This document shows, piece after piece, positions 22,530 to 33,782 of a stretch of 64,000 nt of DNA. Position 1 is the stretch's first letter. Every line of letters begins with the position of its first letter. The position numbers were made by a program, and so were the translations under genes. Origin of the DNA: Lolium rigidum (taxonomy: Eukaryota > Streptophyta > Magnoliopsida > Poales > Poaceae); the NCBI RefSeq assembly GCF_022539505.1, contig NC_061508.1:94963276-95027275 (forward strand). Reading direction: 5' to 3'. A model generated the notes under the pieces. The model was not told the DNA's origin. It did not search any database and saw only the letters and a list, made by a program, of their open reading frames with translations.

Positions 22530-22845
22530 ACCGCGGATTGCACAACGGTGGGGAACCCCAAGAGGAAGGTATGATGAGCAAAATAGCAAGTTTTTCCTCA
22601 GTTAGAAATCAAGATTTAATCAACCACTAGGAGAAAGGTGTGAATTCGAAGGTGTTGCTGATGACCCACAAGTATAGGGGATCGCAACGAGTCTTCGAGG
22701 GAAGTAAAACCCAATTTATTGATTCGACACAAGGGGAGACAAAGAATACTTGAAAGCCTTAACAGCGGAGTTGTCAATTCAGTTGCACACGGAAACGGAC
22801 TTGCTCACAAGAGTTTATCGGTAGTAACAGCTTTATAGCGAGTAG
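22530..22845 (-). mobile_element. Fragment of a gypsy-type LTR, host of the copia insertion
   Basis: The text GGGGAACCCCAAGAGGAAGG with ATGATG following matches the 3' part of the LTR at 32186-33782, here in a diverged family member (GATGACCCACAAGTATAGGG, GGGAAGTAAAACCCA). It is cut at 22845 by the copia element. It resumes at 27353 as AGTAGCGGTAG before the sequence gap, so the original continuity was GCGAGTAGCGGTAG. Confidence 0.5.
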
Positions 22846-22887
22846 TGAAAGATCGAGATGTCGCCTAGAGGGGGGGTGAATAGGCAA

Positions 22888-24884
22888 TTACAAACACTTG
22901 CGGCATGTGTTCCCCTTTTTCTTCTTTATTGATTTCTTCTCTTGGGGAACCATATCTTGATTCTTCTTGGGAAGTAGCCTATCTTCAACTTGAGGTCGAG
23001 CATGAGCTTGACCTTGACCTTGTGGCCGTTTCCCTTGTTGTTTCTCACTCAAGTGCATCTTCTTCTTCTTCAATGGGCATGATCTAACATGATGCCCTTC
23101 AACCTTGCACTTGAAGCAAACCAACTTGGCCGGATCATCGACTTTATCTTGGCCCTTCTTCTTGTTGCTCTTGCTCTTGGACTTGTTCTTGTTATTGGAG
23201 TTGAATCCAAGTCCACTCTTGTCATTGGGAGATTGTTGCACACTTAGCATCTTGTCAAGTGCGGATTTCCCTTCATGACGCTTTTCTAAGTCTTTCTTCA
23301 AAGAAAGGACTTGGGCCTCGAGCTCTTTTATTTCCTCTACATGGTTAGTAGAAATACAAGTACTAGAGGAAGTAGAAGCTTCATTGTTGGAGCAACAAGG
23401 CAAAGTGAGTAATCCAACACAAGGTGTATCACTAGTTTGACTAGATGGATTACAAGGACTAGCACATGGCAATATAACATTTGTAGTAGAGATTGTGCTA
23501 ACATCCATATGAGGCTCACAAGATGTTACCTTAGTGATACTTGCCTCATGAGCTAACTTTAGCCCATCATAGGAAATTAGAAGATCATCATGAGAGCTTG
23601 AGAGCTTTTTATGACTTTCTTCGAATTCCCTATAATTGCTAGTTAGCAACTCAAGTTGAGCCCTTAGCTCAACATTTTCCTTTAAGGTCGATGCTTCACA
23701 AGAATTAGAGTTAGTAGCACAAGCATCAACAATAGTTTTCTCATTTTCATGCATATAGGATTCAATTTTTTGTGTAAGCATGAAATTAGCATGCTTCTCA
23801 TCTTTTAGCTCATGCTTGAGGAGAGTGAATCTCATTTCCCCATTTTCAACATGGGACTCCAACTCCACTATGGTTTCCCTATATTTATTCAAGGTATCCA
23901 TAGAGTGTTCGAGATAAGCACGAGCTTCTTTATTACCACGAAGAGAAGCATATACCATTGCCATATCATGCACCAAGATATTATGTTCTTCATCATTATC
24001 ATCATCATCACTCTCATCATTAGAGGATGTGTTAGGAGTCAAAGTAGGAGATACCTTTGGTCCATTTGCCATAAGGCACATGTGCATACCGGAGGATGAA
24101 GATGAAGATATTCTTGAATCCTCATTTGAAATCATGTCTTGATCCATAGAGTGTTCGGTTTCCTCTACAATGTTAGTCAACAAGCAACTAGAGGAAATAG
24201 AAACATTTTGATTATGGGAGCAAGACAAGGCAAGCATATCCTCATGAGATCTATGTAAGCAATTTACACGTGATATGCAAGGACTATCAACACAAGCATG
24301 TAGATTATTTTCAATGCAAGATGTGTTTAAGTCCAAAGAGGAAACATTGCAATGAGATAGATATGAAGAGTCATCACTATTGAGCACAATATCAACATTG
24401 CAATTTCCCTCACCACTCACCATATCATTACCTTGTGTCTTGCAACACGTTGGTGAAGTGGAACAAGATGATGACTCATCACGGCCGGAGGTGGAAGCAA
24501 CTTGGAGCTCTTCATGATGTGAAGAAGAAGAGAGCTCCTCGGAGTCACCACCGACCAAATGAGAAGTGGATCCACCAAACATTTCCTTAAGCTTGATCCA
24601 CATCTCATGAGACGACTTTCGCTTTATATATATCAAGAACCTACGAAAATCGGGTCTCAAGGAGAATAAAAGCTCATTAGATATTTGAGCTTCAAGATGT
24701 AAGTTTTTCTCATCCTCTAAAGATAGATTTTGAGGATCCATCGGAGGAGAAAACCTACATCTAGAAATTGCTCAATGTTTGGACACAAGGTCCGAAGTTT
24801 ACAAAGCAAGCAATTTCGCCACAAATGATAATTTGTGCCAACAAAGATAATTGTGTCATTATGCACTAAATTACTAGCCGACAT
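22888..24884 (-). pseudogene. Copia-type Gag with CCHC zinc knuckle (frameshifted)
   Basis: Gag starts at 24884 (MSASNLVHNDTIIF) and includes GTNYHLWRN, the hallmark of copia Gag N-termini (DUF4219/UBN2 type). A frameshift at about 24741-24750 moves the rest into the 22888-24741 frame: LHLEAQISNELLFSLRPDF, then a long Ser/Asn-rich and coiled-coil middle (about residues 250-510), then a zinc knuckle C-x2-C-x4-H-x4-C within CFKCKVEGHHVRSC, and a Lys-rich tail. Gag packages the element RNA into virus-like particles. The stop lies in the residual LTR, so the C-terminus is not native. The shift and the lack of pol make it non-functional, although the long 617-codon frame is preserved. Confidence 0.8.
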
Positions 24885-24927
24885 CTTTACTCTCAAGGCG
24901 GTGAGGCCTAAAACAAGGAGAGACCTT

Positions 24928-24939
24928 GCTCTGATACCA
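24928..24939 (-). other. Primer-binding site of the copia element
   Basis: The minus strand reads TGGTATCAGAGC two bases downstream of the LTR end (24942), complementary to the 3' end of initiator tRNA-Met, the usual copia primer. Confidence 0.85.
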
Positions 24940-27363
24940 ATTGAAAGATCGAGATGTCGCCTAAAGGGGGGGGGGTGAATAGGCAATTACAAACTCTTGC
25001 GGATTTGTCTTGTATGAATGCGGAATTAAACTATCGTTTAGTTTACAAGCACAAACCCTAAATATGCTAAGCTCAACTAAGTGTAACAATAGCAACTAGA
25101 GCTAAGCAAGATAGGCACAAGATATATGTAGCACAAGTGATAGCAAGATATATGTACTTCAAGCACGATGGCTATCACAAGGAAAGAGAGCTTGGGTATA
25201 GAAATAACCGAGGCACGCGGAGACGAGGATGTATTCCCGTGTTCCCTTGCTTTGCAACAAGGTACGTCACGTTTGGAGGAGTGGAGGTCCCACGAAGGAT
25301 TCCCCGCGCCACGAAGGCTCACCCTATTCTCCGAACCACACCCACGAAGGATAATGGCCCTTTCCTTATGGTTAGCTTTTCCTCCGCTCCGGAGATGGCA
25401 AGCTCCACAACCACTTCACAAGCTCCACGAAGGAGAAGCCCGGGCCTCTTCACAATCTTCTTGAAGAGATCACCGGAGCACCAATCACCAAGCCAACTAG
25501 GAGGTCACCCTCCAAGAGTAACAAGCTCACGGTCTCTCACTCGAACAAATCGTGGTGGAGAGCTCAACACTATGCAATGATGCAAAGCAAGAACACCGGA
25601 GGTGTTCAAGTCCTTCACACTCAAATCCCACCAAAGCAACGAATGCTAGGATGAGATTGGAGAGGAAGAACAAGGGGGAAAGTCAACCAAAGACTCCAAG
25701 ATCTAGATCCCAAGAGATTCCCTCACTTAGAGAAGAAATGGTTTGGTGGAAGTGTAGATCTAGATCTCCTCTCTCAAATCCTCAAATATGAGCAAGAATG
25801 GTTGGAGGAATCAAGGGGGAGAGCAAGTTCTTCAAATAGCAACAATGGAGGTGAGAGAATAGGAAGAACTAGTTGCTCAAGGTGGAAGAAGGGCTATTTA
25901 TAGTCTAGAGAGAAAAATAACCGTTTGGGAGAAAACCGGGTGAAATTCGCATAAAAACGGCTAAAAAAGTGCCCAGGCCGGCCAGCAGGCCGGTCGAACC
26001 GGAGCCTTGGCCGGAGAGGCCGGTGGCCTGTCCGGTCGGACCGGCCCACCTACCGGGCGGGACAGAAGTGCCCTGGGCGGCGAAAATGCCACAGGCCGCG
26101 CGGGGGGAGGAGCCTGGCCGCGTGGGCCACGGCGGCCCAGCAGCGCCGAGCGGCGCGGAGCGCAGGCCGCGCGGGGGCGCGACGGGAGCGTGGGCCGGAC
26201 GGGGTGGCGGCCCGGTTAAATGTCCGGTCGGACCGGAGGGCAAGCTGGGCTGCCCGGCTGGTGGGCCGGTGGCCGCCCGGTCGACCGGGTGGGCCGGCAT
26301 GCGGTCCGGCAGGCCGGGCGGCAACCGGCCGCCTCCCCCCTTTTTTTCTTTTCTTTTTCTTTTTCTCTTTTACCTTTTCTTTAATAACTATTGCTCCCGA
26401 ACTCCGATTAACATGAAAACAATTTTGTTGGAAAGATAACGACGAATAGAACCCCAACAAAAACTGGAAATATGGAGACTCCTCACAGAAAATTTTAGAT
26501 GATTTTAGAGAGGGAGTCTCCCACCGTCAAGAAACGGTGAAGACGTCCAAACTCGAAAACGCAATAGAAGATGCATGCGGATTCCATTTTCGATGAACTT
26601 GGGCTTGTTGTAAAGCTAGCAACAAGCTCAAGAACCTCACACCGAGAAACACCAAGAAGCAATAAGGATATGCAAAGTATGCAAAGGATTGAGCTCCCTA
26701 AGACGATGTGATCAAGTTACTTAACCGAAAGCCCCTCTTAATAGTGCGGCTATCTATCCTATAATCCGGTCTCCCAACATCCACCTTGAGACCGGTAAAA
26801 GGAAAACCTAGCAAAGCCATACCTTTGCCTTGCGCATCCCGCTTGATCTTGATGATAGCTCTTCAAGCTCCATACAAGCCGGAATGCCACACTTGATCAA
26901 TGTTGCTTCGTGAAGACTCACAAATGCTCCCCCATACACTATGATGGGAAAGCTCCATTGATGCACATCTTCACATGTCCATTATCACCAAATGGACGGC
27001 AAGCTTCAAGCATGTGATCCACTTGAGATGCTCATCTTGAACTTGCCCAACTCAATCCTTGTATCTTCTCATACTCACATAAGATAGAGCATGGCTAATA
27101 TTGAGTTCCACATAAGAACTCCATCTTCATTTCTTCTTCTTGATCATATCACATATGTATCTTCATACCGATGATCTTGATGTCAATACACAAGATATAC
27201 CTTTATCTTCATGGCATCCATACTTGAATCCAACACATGGAGTACAAGTAGTACCTATGGAATATTCCTTCATATAAACTCAATGAAAACATTAGTCCAT
27301 AGGGGTTGTCATTAATTACCAAAACCACACATAGGGGCAATGTACTCTTACAAGTAGCGGTAG

Positions 27364-27463
27364 NNNNNNNNNNNNNNNNNNNNNNNNNNNNNNNNNNNNN
27401 NNNNNNNNNNNNNNNNNNNNNNNNNNNNNNNNNNNNNNNNNNNNNNNNNNNNNNNNNNNNNNN
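27364..27463. other. Assembly gap (100 N)
   Basis: Exactly 100 N characters, the conventional placeholder for a gap of unknown size. The sequence on its left is the host repeat just past the copia element; that on its right is the inside of a plus-strand LTR missing its first ~18 bases. Confidence 0.99.
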
Positions 27464-28289
27464 TCGATAATTTCTTATGTTCCATGCCATATTATTGATG
27501 ATACCTACATGTTTTATGCACACTTTATGTCATATTCGTGCATTTTCTGAACTCGGGCTACTAACAAGATGCCGAAGTGCCGCTGTCGTTGTCTCGTTTT
27601 TGGTTTCGTAAATCCTAGTAACGAAATATTCTCGAAATTGGACGAAGCGAAGACCCAGGGGCCTATTTCGCCACGAACCTTCCGAAGACCCCGAAAGAGG
27701 ACAATGAAAGTGGGGCCACGCAGGTGGCGGCACCAAGCCGGCGCGCGCGCGCCAAGGGGGGGCCCGCGCCGCCCTACGTGTGCGGGCCCCTCGCCGCCCT
27801 CCGACTCGCCCCTTCCGCCTACGCAAAGCCTCCGCCGCGAAACCCCCGAGGCGAAGAACCACGATACGGAAAGTCCCTGCCGCCGCCGCCATCGCTGGGG
27901 CCGGGGAGATCCGGGGGACAAAGGAGTCTCTCGTTCCCGGAGACGCCCGCCGGGAGCGGGGACGTGCCTCCTAAGGCTTCTCCATCGACACCGGCCGCGA
28001 TCTCCCACCGCCCATCTTCATCACCGCCAGCCGCTCCCGTGAGGAGGGAGTAGTTCTCCATCGAGGCTCCTGTGGGCTGTACCCCGGTATGCTATGTGGT
28101 TCATCTCTCTCCCTAAGTGTACTTCAATACAAATAATCTCAATGAGCTCCGCCTTACATGATTGAGATTCATATGATGATGCTTGTAATCTAGATGTCAT
28201 CATGCTACCAAGTGAGTTTTACTTATGTGATCTCCGGAGACCTTGTCCCACGTGTGTAAAAGGTGATGCGAGGTGCACCGTGTGGGTCC
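27464..28289 (+). mobile_element. Gypsy-type LTR fragment in plus orientation
   Basis: This is the same LTR family as 32186-33782 and 58594-60295, but inverted relative to them. It begins TCGATAATTTCTTATGTTCC; the expected TGATACGTCTCCGACGTA is lost in the gap. It runs through CATCGAGGCTC and ATGTGATCTCCGGAGACC to CACCGTGTGGGTC, then joins abruptly at about 28290 to minus-oriented internal sequence. The remaining ~0.8 kb of a 1.6-1.7-kb LTR is missing. Confidence 0.7.
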
Positions 28290-29829
28290 CGAAGCATGGT
28301 TATCGCACAACAAGCAACTTAATAAGAGATAAAGTGCATAAGTACATATTCAATACCACAATAGTTTTTAAGCTATTTGTCCCATGAGCTATATATTGCA
28401 AAGGTGAATGATGAAATTTTAAAGGTAGCACTCAAGCAATTTACTTTGGAATGGCGGATAAATACCATGTAGTAGGTAGGTATGGTGGACACAAATGACA
28501 TAGTGGTTGGCTAAAGGATTTTGGATGCATGAGAAGTATTCCCTCTCGATACAAGGTTTAGGCTAGCAAGGTTATTTGAAACAAACACAAGGATGAACGG
28601 TGCAGCAAAACTCACATAAAAGACATATTGTAAACATTATAAGACTCTACACCGTCTTCCTTGTTGTTCAAAACTCAATACTAGATATTATCTAGACTCT
28701 AGAGAAACCAAATATGCAAACCAAATTAGCAAGCTCTAAGTGTTTCTTCATTAATGGGTGCAAAGTGTATGATGCAAGAGCTTAAACATGATCACAACAA
28801 TTGCCAAGTATCAAATTATCCAAGACATTTTTAGAGTTACTACATGTAGTATTTTCCAATTCCAACCATATAACAATTTAACGAAGAAGAAACTTCGCCA
28901 TGAATACTATGAGTAGAGCCTAAGGACATACTTGTCCATATGCTACAGCGGAGCGTGTCTATCTCCCATAAAGTGAATGCTAGGATCCATTTTATTCAAA
29001 CAAAACAAAAAACAAAAACAAACCGACGCTCCAAGCAAAGTGCATAAGATGTGACGGAATAAAAATATAGTTTCGGGGGAGGAACCCGATAATGTTGTTG
29101 ATGAAGAAGGGGATGCCTTGGGCATCCCCAAGCTTAGACGCTTGAGTCTTCTTAGAATATGCAGGGGTGAACCACCGGGGCATCCCCAAGCTTAGAGCTT
29201 TCACTCTCCTTGATCATATTGCATCATACTCCTCTCTTGATCCTTGAAAACTTCCTCCACACCAAACTCGAAACAACTCATTAGAGGGTTAGTGCACAAT
29301 AAAAATTCACATGTTCAGAGGTGACACAATCATTCTTAACACTTCTGGACATTGCATAAAGCTACTGGACATTAATGGATCAAAGAAATTCATCCAACAT
29401 AGCGAAAGAGGCAATGCGAAATAAAAAGGCAAAATCTGTCAAAACAGAACGAGTCCGTAAAGATGGATTTTATTAGGCCACCAGACTTGCTCAAATGAAA
29501 ATGCCCAAATTGAATGAAAGTTGCGTACATATCTGAGGATCATGCACGTAAATTGGCTTAATTTTCTGAGCTACCTACAGGGAGGTAGACCCAGATTCGT
29601 GACAGCAAAGAAATCTGGAACTGCGCAGTAATCCAAATCTAGTACTTACTTTACTATCAAAGACTTTACTTGGCACAACAAAACTCAAAACTAAGATAAG
29701 GAGAGGTTGCTACAGTAGTAAACAACTTCCAAGACTCAAATATAAAACAAAAATACTATAGTAAAAACATGGGTTGTCTCCCATAAGCGCTTTCTTTAAC
29801 GCCTTTCAGCTAGGCGCGTAAAGTGTAAC

Positions 29830-31930
29830 TCAAGTAACATCAAGAGACGAAGCATCAACATCATAATTTGTTCTAATAATAGAATCATAAGGTAACTTCA
29901 TTCTCTTTCTAGGGAAGTGTTCCATACCTTTCTTGAGAGGAAATTGATATTTAATATTACCTTCCTTCATATCAATAGTAGCACCAACGGTTCGAAGAAA
30001 AGGTCTTCCCAATATAATGGGGCAAGATGCATTGCATTCAATATCCAAGACAACAAAATCAATGGGGACAAGGTTATTGTTAACCATAATATGAACATTA
30101 TCAACTTTCCCCAAAGGTTTCTTTTTAGCATTATCGACGAGATTAACATCCGGATAACAGCTTTTCAAGTGGTGGCAAGTCAAGCATATCATAGACTTTC
30201 TTAGGCATAACGGAAATACTTGCACCAAGATCACATAAAGCATTACAATCAAAATCTTTGACTCTCATTTTAATGATGGGCTCCCAACCATCCTCTAGCT
30301 TTCTAGGAATAGAAGTTTCAAGTTTTAGTTTTTCTTCTCTAGCTTTTATGAGAGCATTTGTAATATGTTTTGTGAAAGCCAAGTTTACAGCGCTAGCATT
30401 GGGACTCTTAGCAAGTTTTTGTAAGAAATTTATAACTTCAGAGATGTGGCAATCATCAAAATCTAAATCATTACAATCTAAAGCAATGGGATTATTATCC
30501 CCAAGGTTGGAAAAAATTTCAGCAGTTTTATCACGAGCGGTTTCAGCAGTTTTAGCAGTTTCGAGTAATTTTGCGCGCTTTGCACTAGGAGTAGAAGCAT
30601 TGCCAACACCAATTATTTTACCATTAATAGTAGGAGGTGCAGCAACATGTGAATTATTAGCATTGCTAGTGGTGGTAATAGTCCAAACTTTAGCTACATT
30701 TTCTTCTTTAGCTAGTTTTTCATTTTCTTCTCTATCCCACCTAGCACGCAGTTCAGCCATTAATCTTATATTCTCATTAATTATAACTTGGATGGCATTT
30801 GCTGTAGTAAAAATTTTATTTTCAATATCCCTATTAGGCATAACTTTCGATTTCAAAAGATCAACATCAGAGGCAAGACTATCAACTCTAGAAGCAAGAA
30901 TATCAATTTTATTGAGCTTTTCCTCAACAGATTTGTTAAAGGCAGTTTGTGTACTAATAAATTCTTTAAGCATAGCTTCAAGTCCAGGGGGTGTATTCCT
31001 ATTATTGTTGTAATAATTAGCATAACCGTTACCATTATTATAAGGATATGGCCTATAGTTATTACTAGAATTGTTCCGATAAGCATTGTTGTTGAAATTA
31101 TTATTTTTAATGAAGTTTACATCAACATGTTCTTCTTGGGCAACCAATGAAGCTAATGGAACATTATTAGGATCAACATTAGTCCTATCATTCACAAGCA
31201 TAGACATAATAGCATCAACCTTATCATTCAAGGAAGAGGATTCTTCAATCGAATTTACCTTCTTACCTTGTGGAGCTCTTTCCGTGTGCCATTCAGAGTA
31301 ATTAACCATCATATTATCAAGGAGCTTTGTTGCTTCACCAAGAGTGATGGACATAAAGGTACCTCCAGCAGCTGAATCCAATAAATTCCGCGAAGAAAAA
31401 TTTAGTCCTGCATAGAAGGTTTGGATGATCATCCAAGTAGTCAGTCCATGGGTTGGGCAATTTTTAACCGGAGATTTCATTCTTTCCCAAGCTTGAGCAA
31501 CATGTTCATTATCCAATTGTTTAAAATTCATTATGCTACTCCTCAAAGATATAATTTTAGCAGGGGGATAATATCTACCAATAAAAGCATCCTTGCATTG
31601 CCATGAATCAATACTATTCTTAGGCAGAGATAGCAACCAATCTTTAGCTCTTCCTCTTAATGAGAAAGGAAACAATTTTAATTTTATAATGTCACCATCT
31701 ACATCTTTATATTTTTGCATTTCACACAATTCAACAAAATTATTGAGATGGGCAGCAGCATCATCAGAACTAACACCAGAAAATTGCTCTCGCATAACAA
31801 GATTAAGTAAAGCAGGTTTAATTTCAAATAATTCCGCTGTAGCAGCAGGTGGAGCAATAGGTGTGCATAGGAAATCATTATTATTTGTGCTAGTGAAGTC
31901 ACACAACTTAGTATTTTCAGGGGTGGCCAT
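29830..31930 (-). pseudogene. Gag-aspartic protease of the gypsy element (frameshifted)
   Basis: The first frame (31930-30143, 595 codons) starts MATPENTKLCDFTSTNNN. It contains a Retrotrans_gag domain at about residues 40-200 (GRAKDWLLSLP, FIGRYYPPAK, IIQTFYAGL), an Asn-rich linker, a coiled-coil stretch and the beginning of a retropepsin-like domain with CDLGASISVMP near residue 570. A frameshift near 30160 ends this frame. The next frame (to 29830) completes the protease region with NASCPIILGRPFLRTVGA and FPLKKGMEHFPRK. The active-site triplet is DLG rather than DTG/DSG, as is usual in Athila-like proteases. No pol follows. The frameshift means the protein is not made intact. Confidence 0.8.
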
Positions 31931-32157
31931 TTTAGCAGTAGTAAATAAAGCAAACTAGATAAAGTAAATGCAAGTAAACTAATTTTTTTGTGTTTTCGAT
32001 ATAGCAAACAAGACAAGTAAATAAAGTAAAACTAGCAACTAATTTTTTTGTGTTTTGATATAAGTGCAGCAAACAAAGTAGTAAATAAAATAAAGCAAGA
32101 CAAAAACAAAGTAAAGAGATTGGGAAGTGGAGACTCCCCTTGCAGCGTGTCTTGATC

Positions 32158-32174
32158 TCCCGGCAACGGCGCCG
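32158..32174 (-). other. Primer-binding site (tRNA-Asp type) of the gypsy element
   Basis: On the minus strand the sequence GGCGCCGTTGCCGGGA lies 11 bases downstream of the LTR end (32186). It matches the complement of the 3' end of tRNA-Asp, the primer typical of Athila and related gypsy elements, except at the terminal positions. Confidence 0.7.
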
Positions 32175-33782
32175 GAAAAAGAGCTTGATGGCGTGTAACT
32201 CACACGTTCGTTGGGAACCCCAAGAGGAAGGTATGATGCGCACAGCAGCAAGTTTTCCCTCGGAAAGAAACCAAGGTTTATCGAACCAGGAGGAGCCAAG
32301 AAGCACGTTGAAGGTTGATGGCGGCGGGATGTAGTGCGGCGCAACACCGGAGATCCCGGCGCCAACGTGGAACCCGCACAACACAACCAAAGTACTTTGC
32401 CCCAACGAAACAGTGAGGTTGTCAATCTCACCGGCTTGTCGTAACAAAGGATTAACCGTATTGTGTGGAAGATGATTGTTTACAAGAAAACAAGTAAAAA
32501 CAAGTATTGCAAAGCAGATTTGTATTTCAGTATTAAAGAATGGACCGGGGTCCACAGTTCACTAGAGGTGTCTCTCCCATAAGATAAAAGCATGTTGGGT
32601 GAACAAATTACAGTCGGGCAATTGACAAATAGAGAGGGCATAACAATGCACATACATGTCATGATAAGTATAGTGAGATTTAATTGGGCATTACGACAAA
32701 GTACATAGACCGCCATCCAACTGCATCTATGCCTAAAAAGTCCACCTTCGAGGTTATCGTCCGAACCCCTTCCGGTATTAAGTTGCTAAGCAACGAGATA
32801 ATTGCATTAAGTATGGTGCGTAATGTAATCAACAACTACATCCTCGGACATAGCGCCAATGTTTTATCCCTAGTGGCAACAAGCACAACACAACCTTAGA
32901 ACTTTGTGTCACCGTCCCGGTGTCAATGCAGGCATGAACCCACTATCGAGCATAAATACTCCCTCTTGGAGTTAAGAGCAAAAACTTGGCCGAGCCTCTA
33001 CTAATAACGGAGAGCATGCAAGATCATAAACAACACATATGTAATAACTTGATAATTAACATAACATGGTATTCTCTATCCATCGGATCCCGACAAACAC
33101 AACATAGAGTATTACGGATAGATGATCTTGATCATGTTAGGCAGCTCACAAGATCCAACAATGAAGCACAATGAGGAGAAGACAACCATCTAGCTACTCG
33201 CTATGGACCCATAGTCCAGGGGTGAACTACTCACTCATCACTCCGGAGGCGACCATGGCGGTGTAGAGTCCTCCGGGAGATGAATCCCCTCTCCGGCAGG
33301 TGCCGGAGGAGATCTCCGTAATCCTCCGAGATGGGATTGGCGGCGGCGGCGTCTCCGGAAGGTTTTCCGTATCGTGGTTTTTCGCATCGGGGGTTTCGCG
33401 ACGGAGGCTTTAAGTAGGCGGAAGGGCGAGTCGGAGGGCTGACGAGGGGCCCACACCATAGGGCGGCGCGGGCCCCCTTGGCCGCGCGGCCCTATGGTGG
33501 CGGCGCCTCGTCGCCCCACTTCGTATCCCTTTCGGTCTTCCGGAAGGTTCGTGGCAAAATAGGACCCCGGGTCTTGATTTCGTCCAATTCCGAGAATATT
33601 TCGTTACTAGGATTTCTGAAACCAAAAACAGCAGAAAACAGCAACCGGCACTTCGGCATCTTGTTAATAGGTTAGTTCCAGAAAATGCACGAATATGACA
33701 TAAAGTGTGCATAAAACATGTAGGTATCATCAATAATATGGCATGGAACATAAGAAATTATCGATACGTCGGAGACGTATCA

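Larger units (their letters stand above)
22846..27352 (-). mobile_element. Ty1/copia LTR retrotransposon lacking pol, intact target duplication
   Basis: The element is flanked by AGTAG at 22841-22845 and 27353-27357. The 5' LTR (24942-27352, 2.4 kb, minus strand) starts TGTAAGAGTACATTGCCCC and ends TCTTTCA. The primer-binding site 24928-24939 is TGGTATCAGAGC on the minus strand, complementary to initiator tRNA-Met. Downstream is gag only. The other LTR is reduced to its last ~55-60 bp (22846-22905), fused directly to the end of gag. Integrase, reverse transcriptase, RNase H, the polypurine tract and nearly all of the 3' LTR are absent. The LTR carries an unusually GC-rich block (25975-26335) of CCGG-containing repeats. 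Confidence 0.85.
28290..33782 (-). mobile_element. Ty3/gypsy element encoding only gag-protease (Athila-group-like)
   Basis: The 5' LTR is 32186-33782 (1597 bp, minus strand, TGATACGTCTCCGACG to CGCCATCA). The PBS is 32158-32174 and gag-protease is 31930-29830. A 3' non-coding region (28290-29800) matches 61349-62385 of the second element of this family, including two CATCCCCAAGCTTAGA repeats. Integrase, reverse transcriptase and RNase H are absent and the 3' LTR is not present in normal orientation. The PBS, LTR start and gag type suggest the Sabrina/Wham group of Triticeae Athila-like elements; that name is from memory and tentative. It inserted into the element at 33783-37904. Confidence 0.75.

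Noticed and set aside
25905..26460. Pro/Arg/Gly-rich frames of 136-156 codons
   Set aside because: They lie in the CCGG-rich part of a copia LTR and have no independent coding signature.
27209..27523. 104-codon frame running across the N gap
   Set aside because: Artefact of translating 100 N bases.
30258..31013. 251-codon plus-strand frame
   Set aside because: Antisense shadow of the gypsy gag; Ser/Leu-rich product without motifs.
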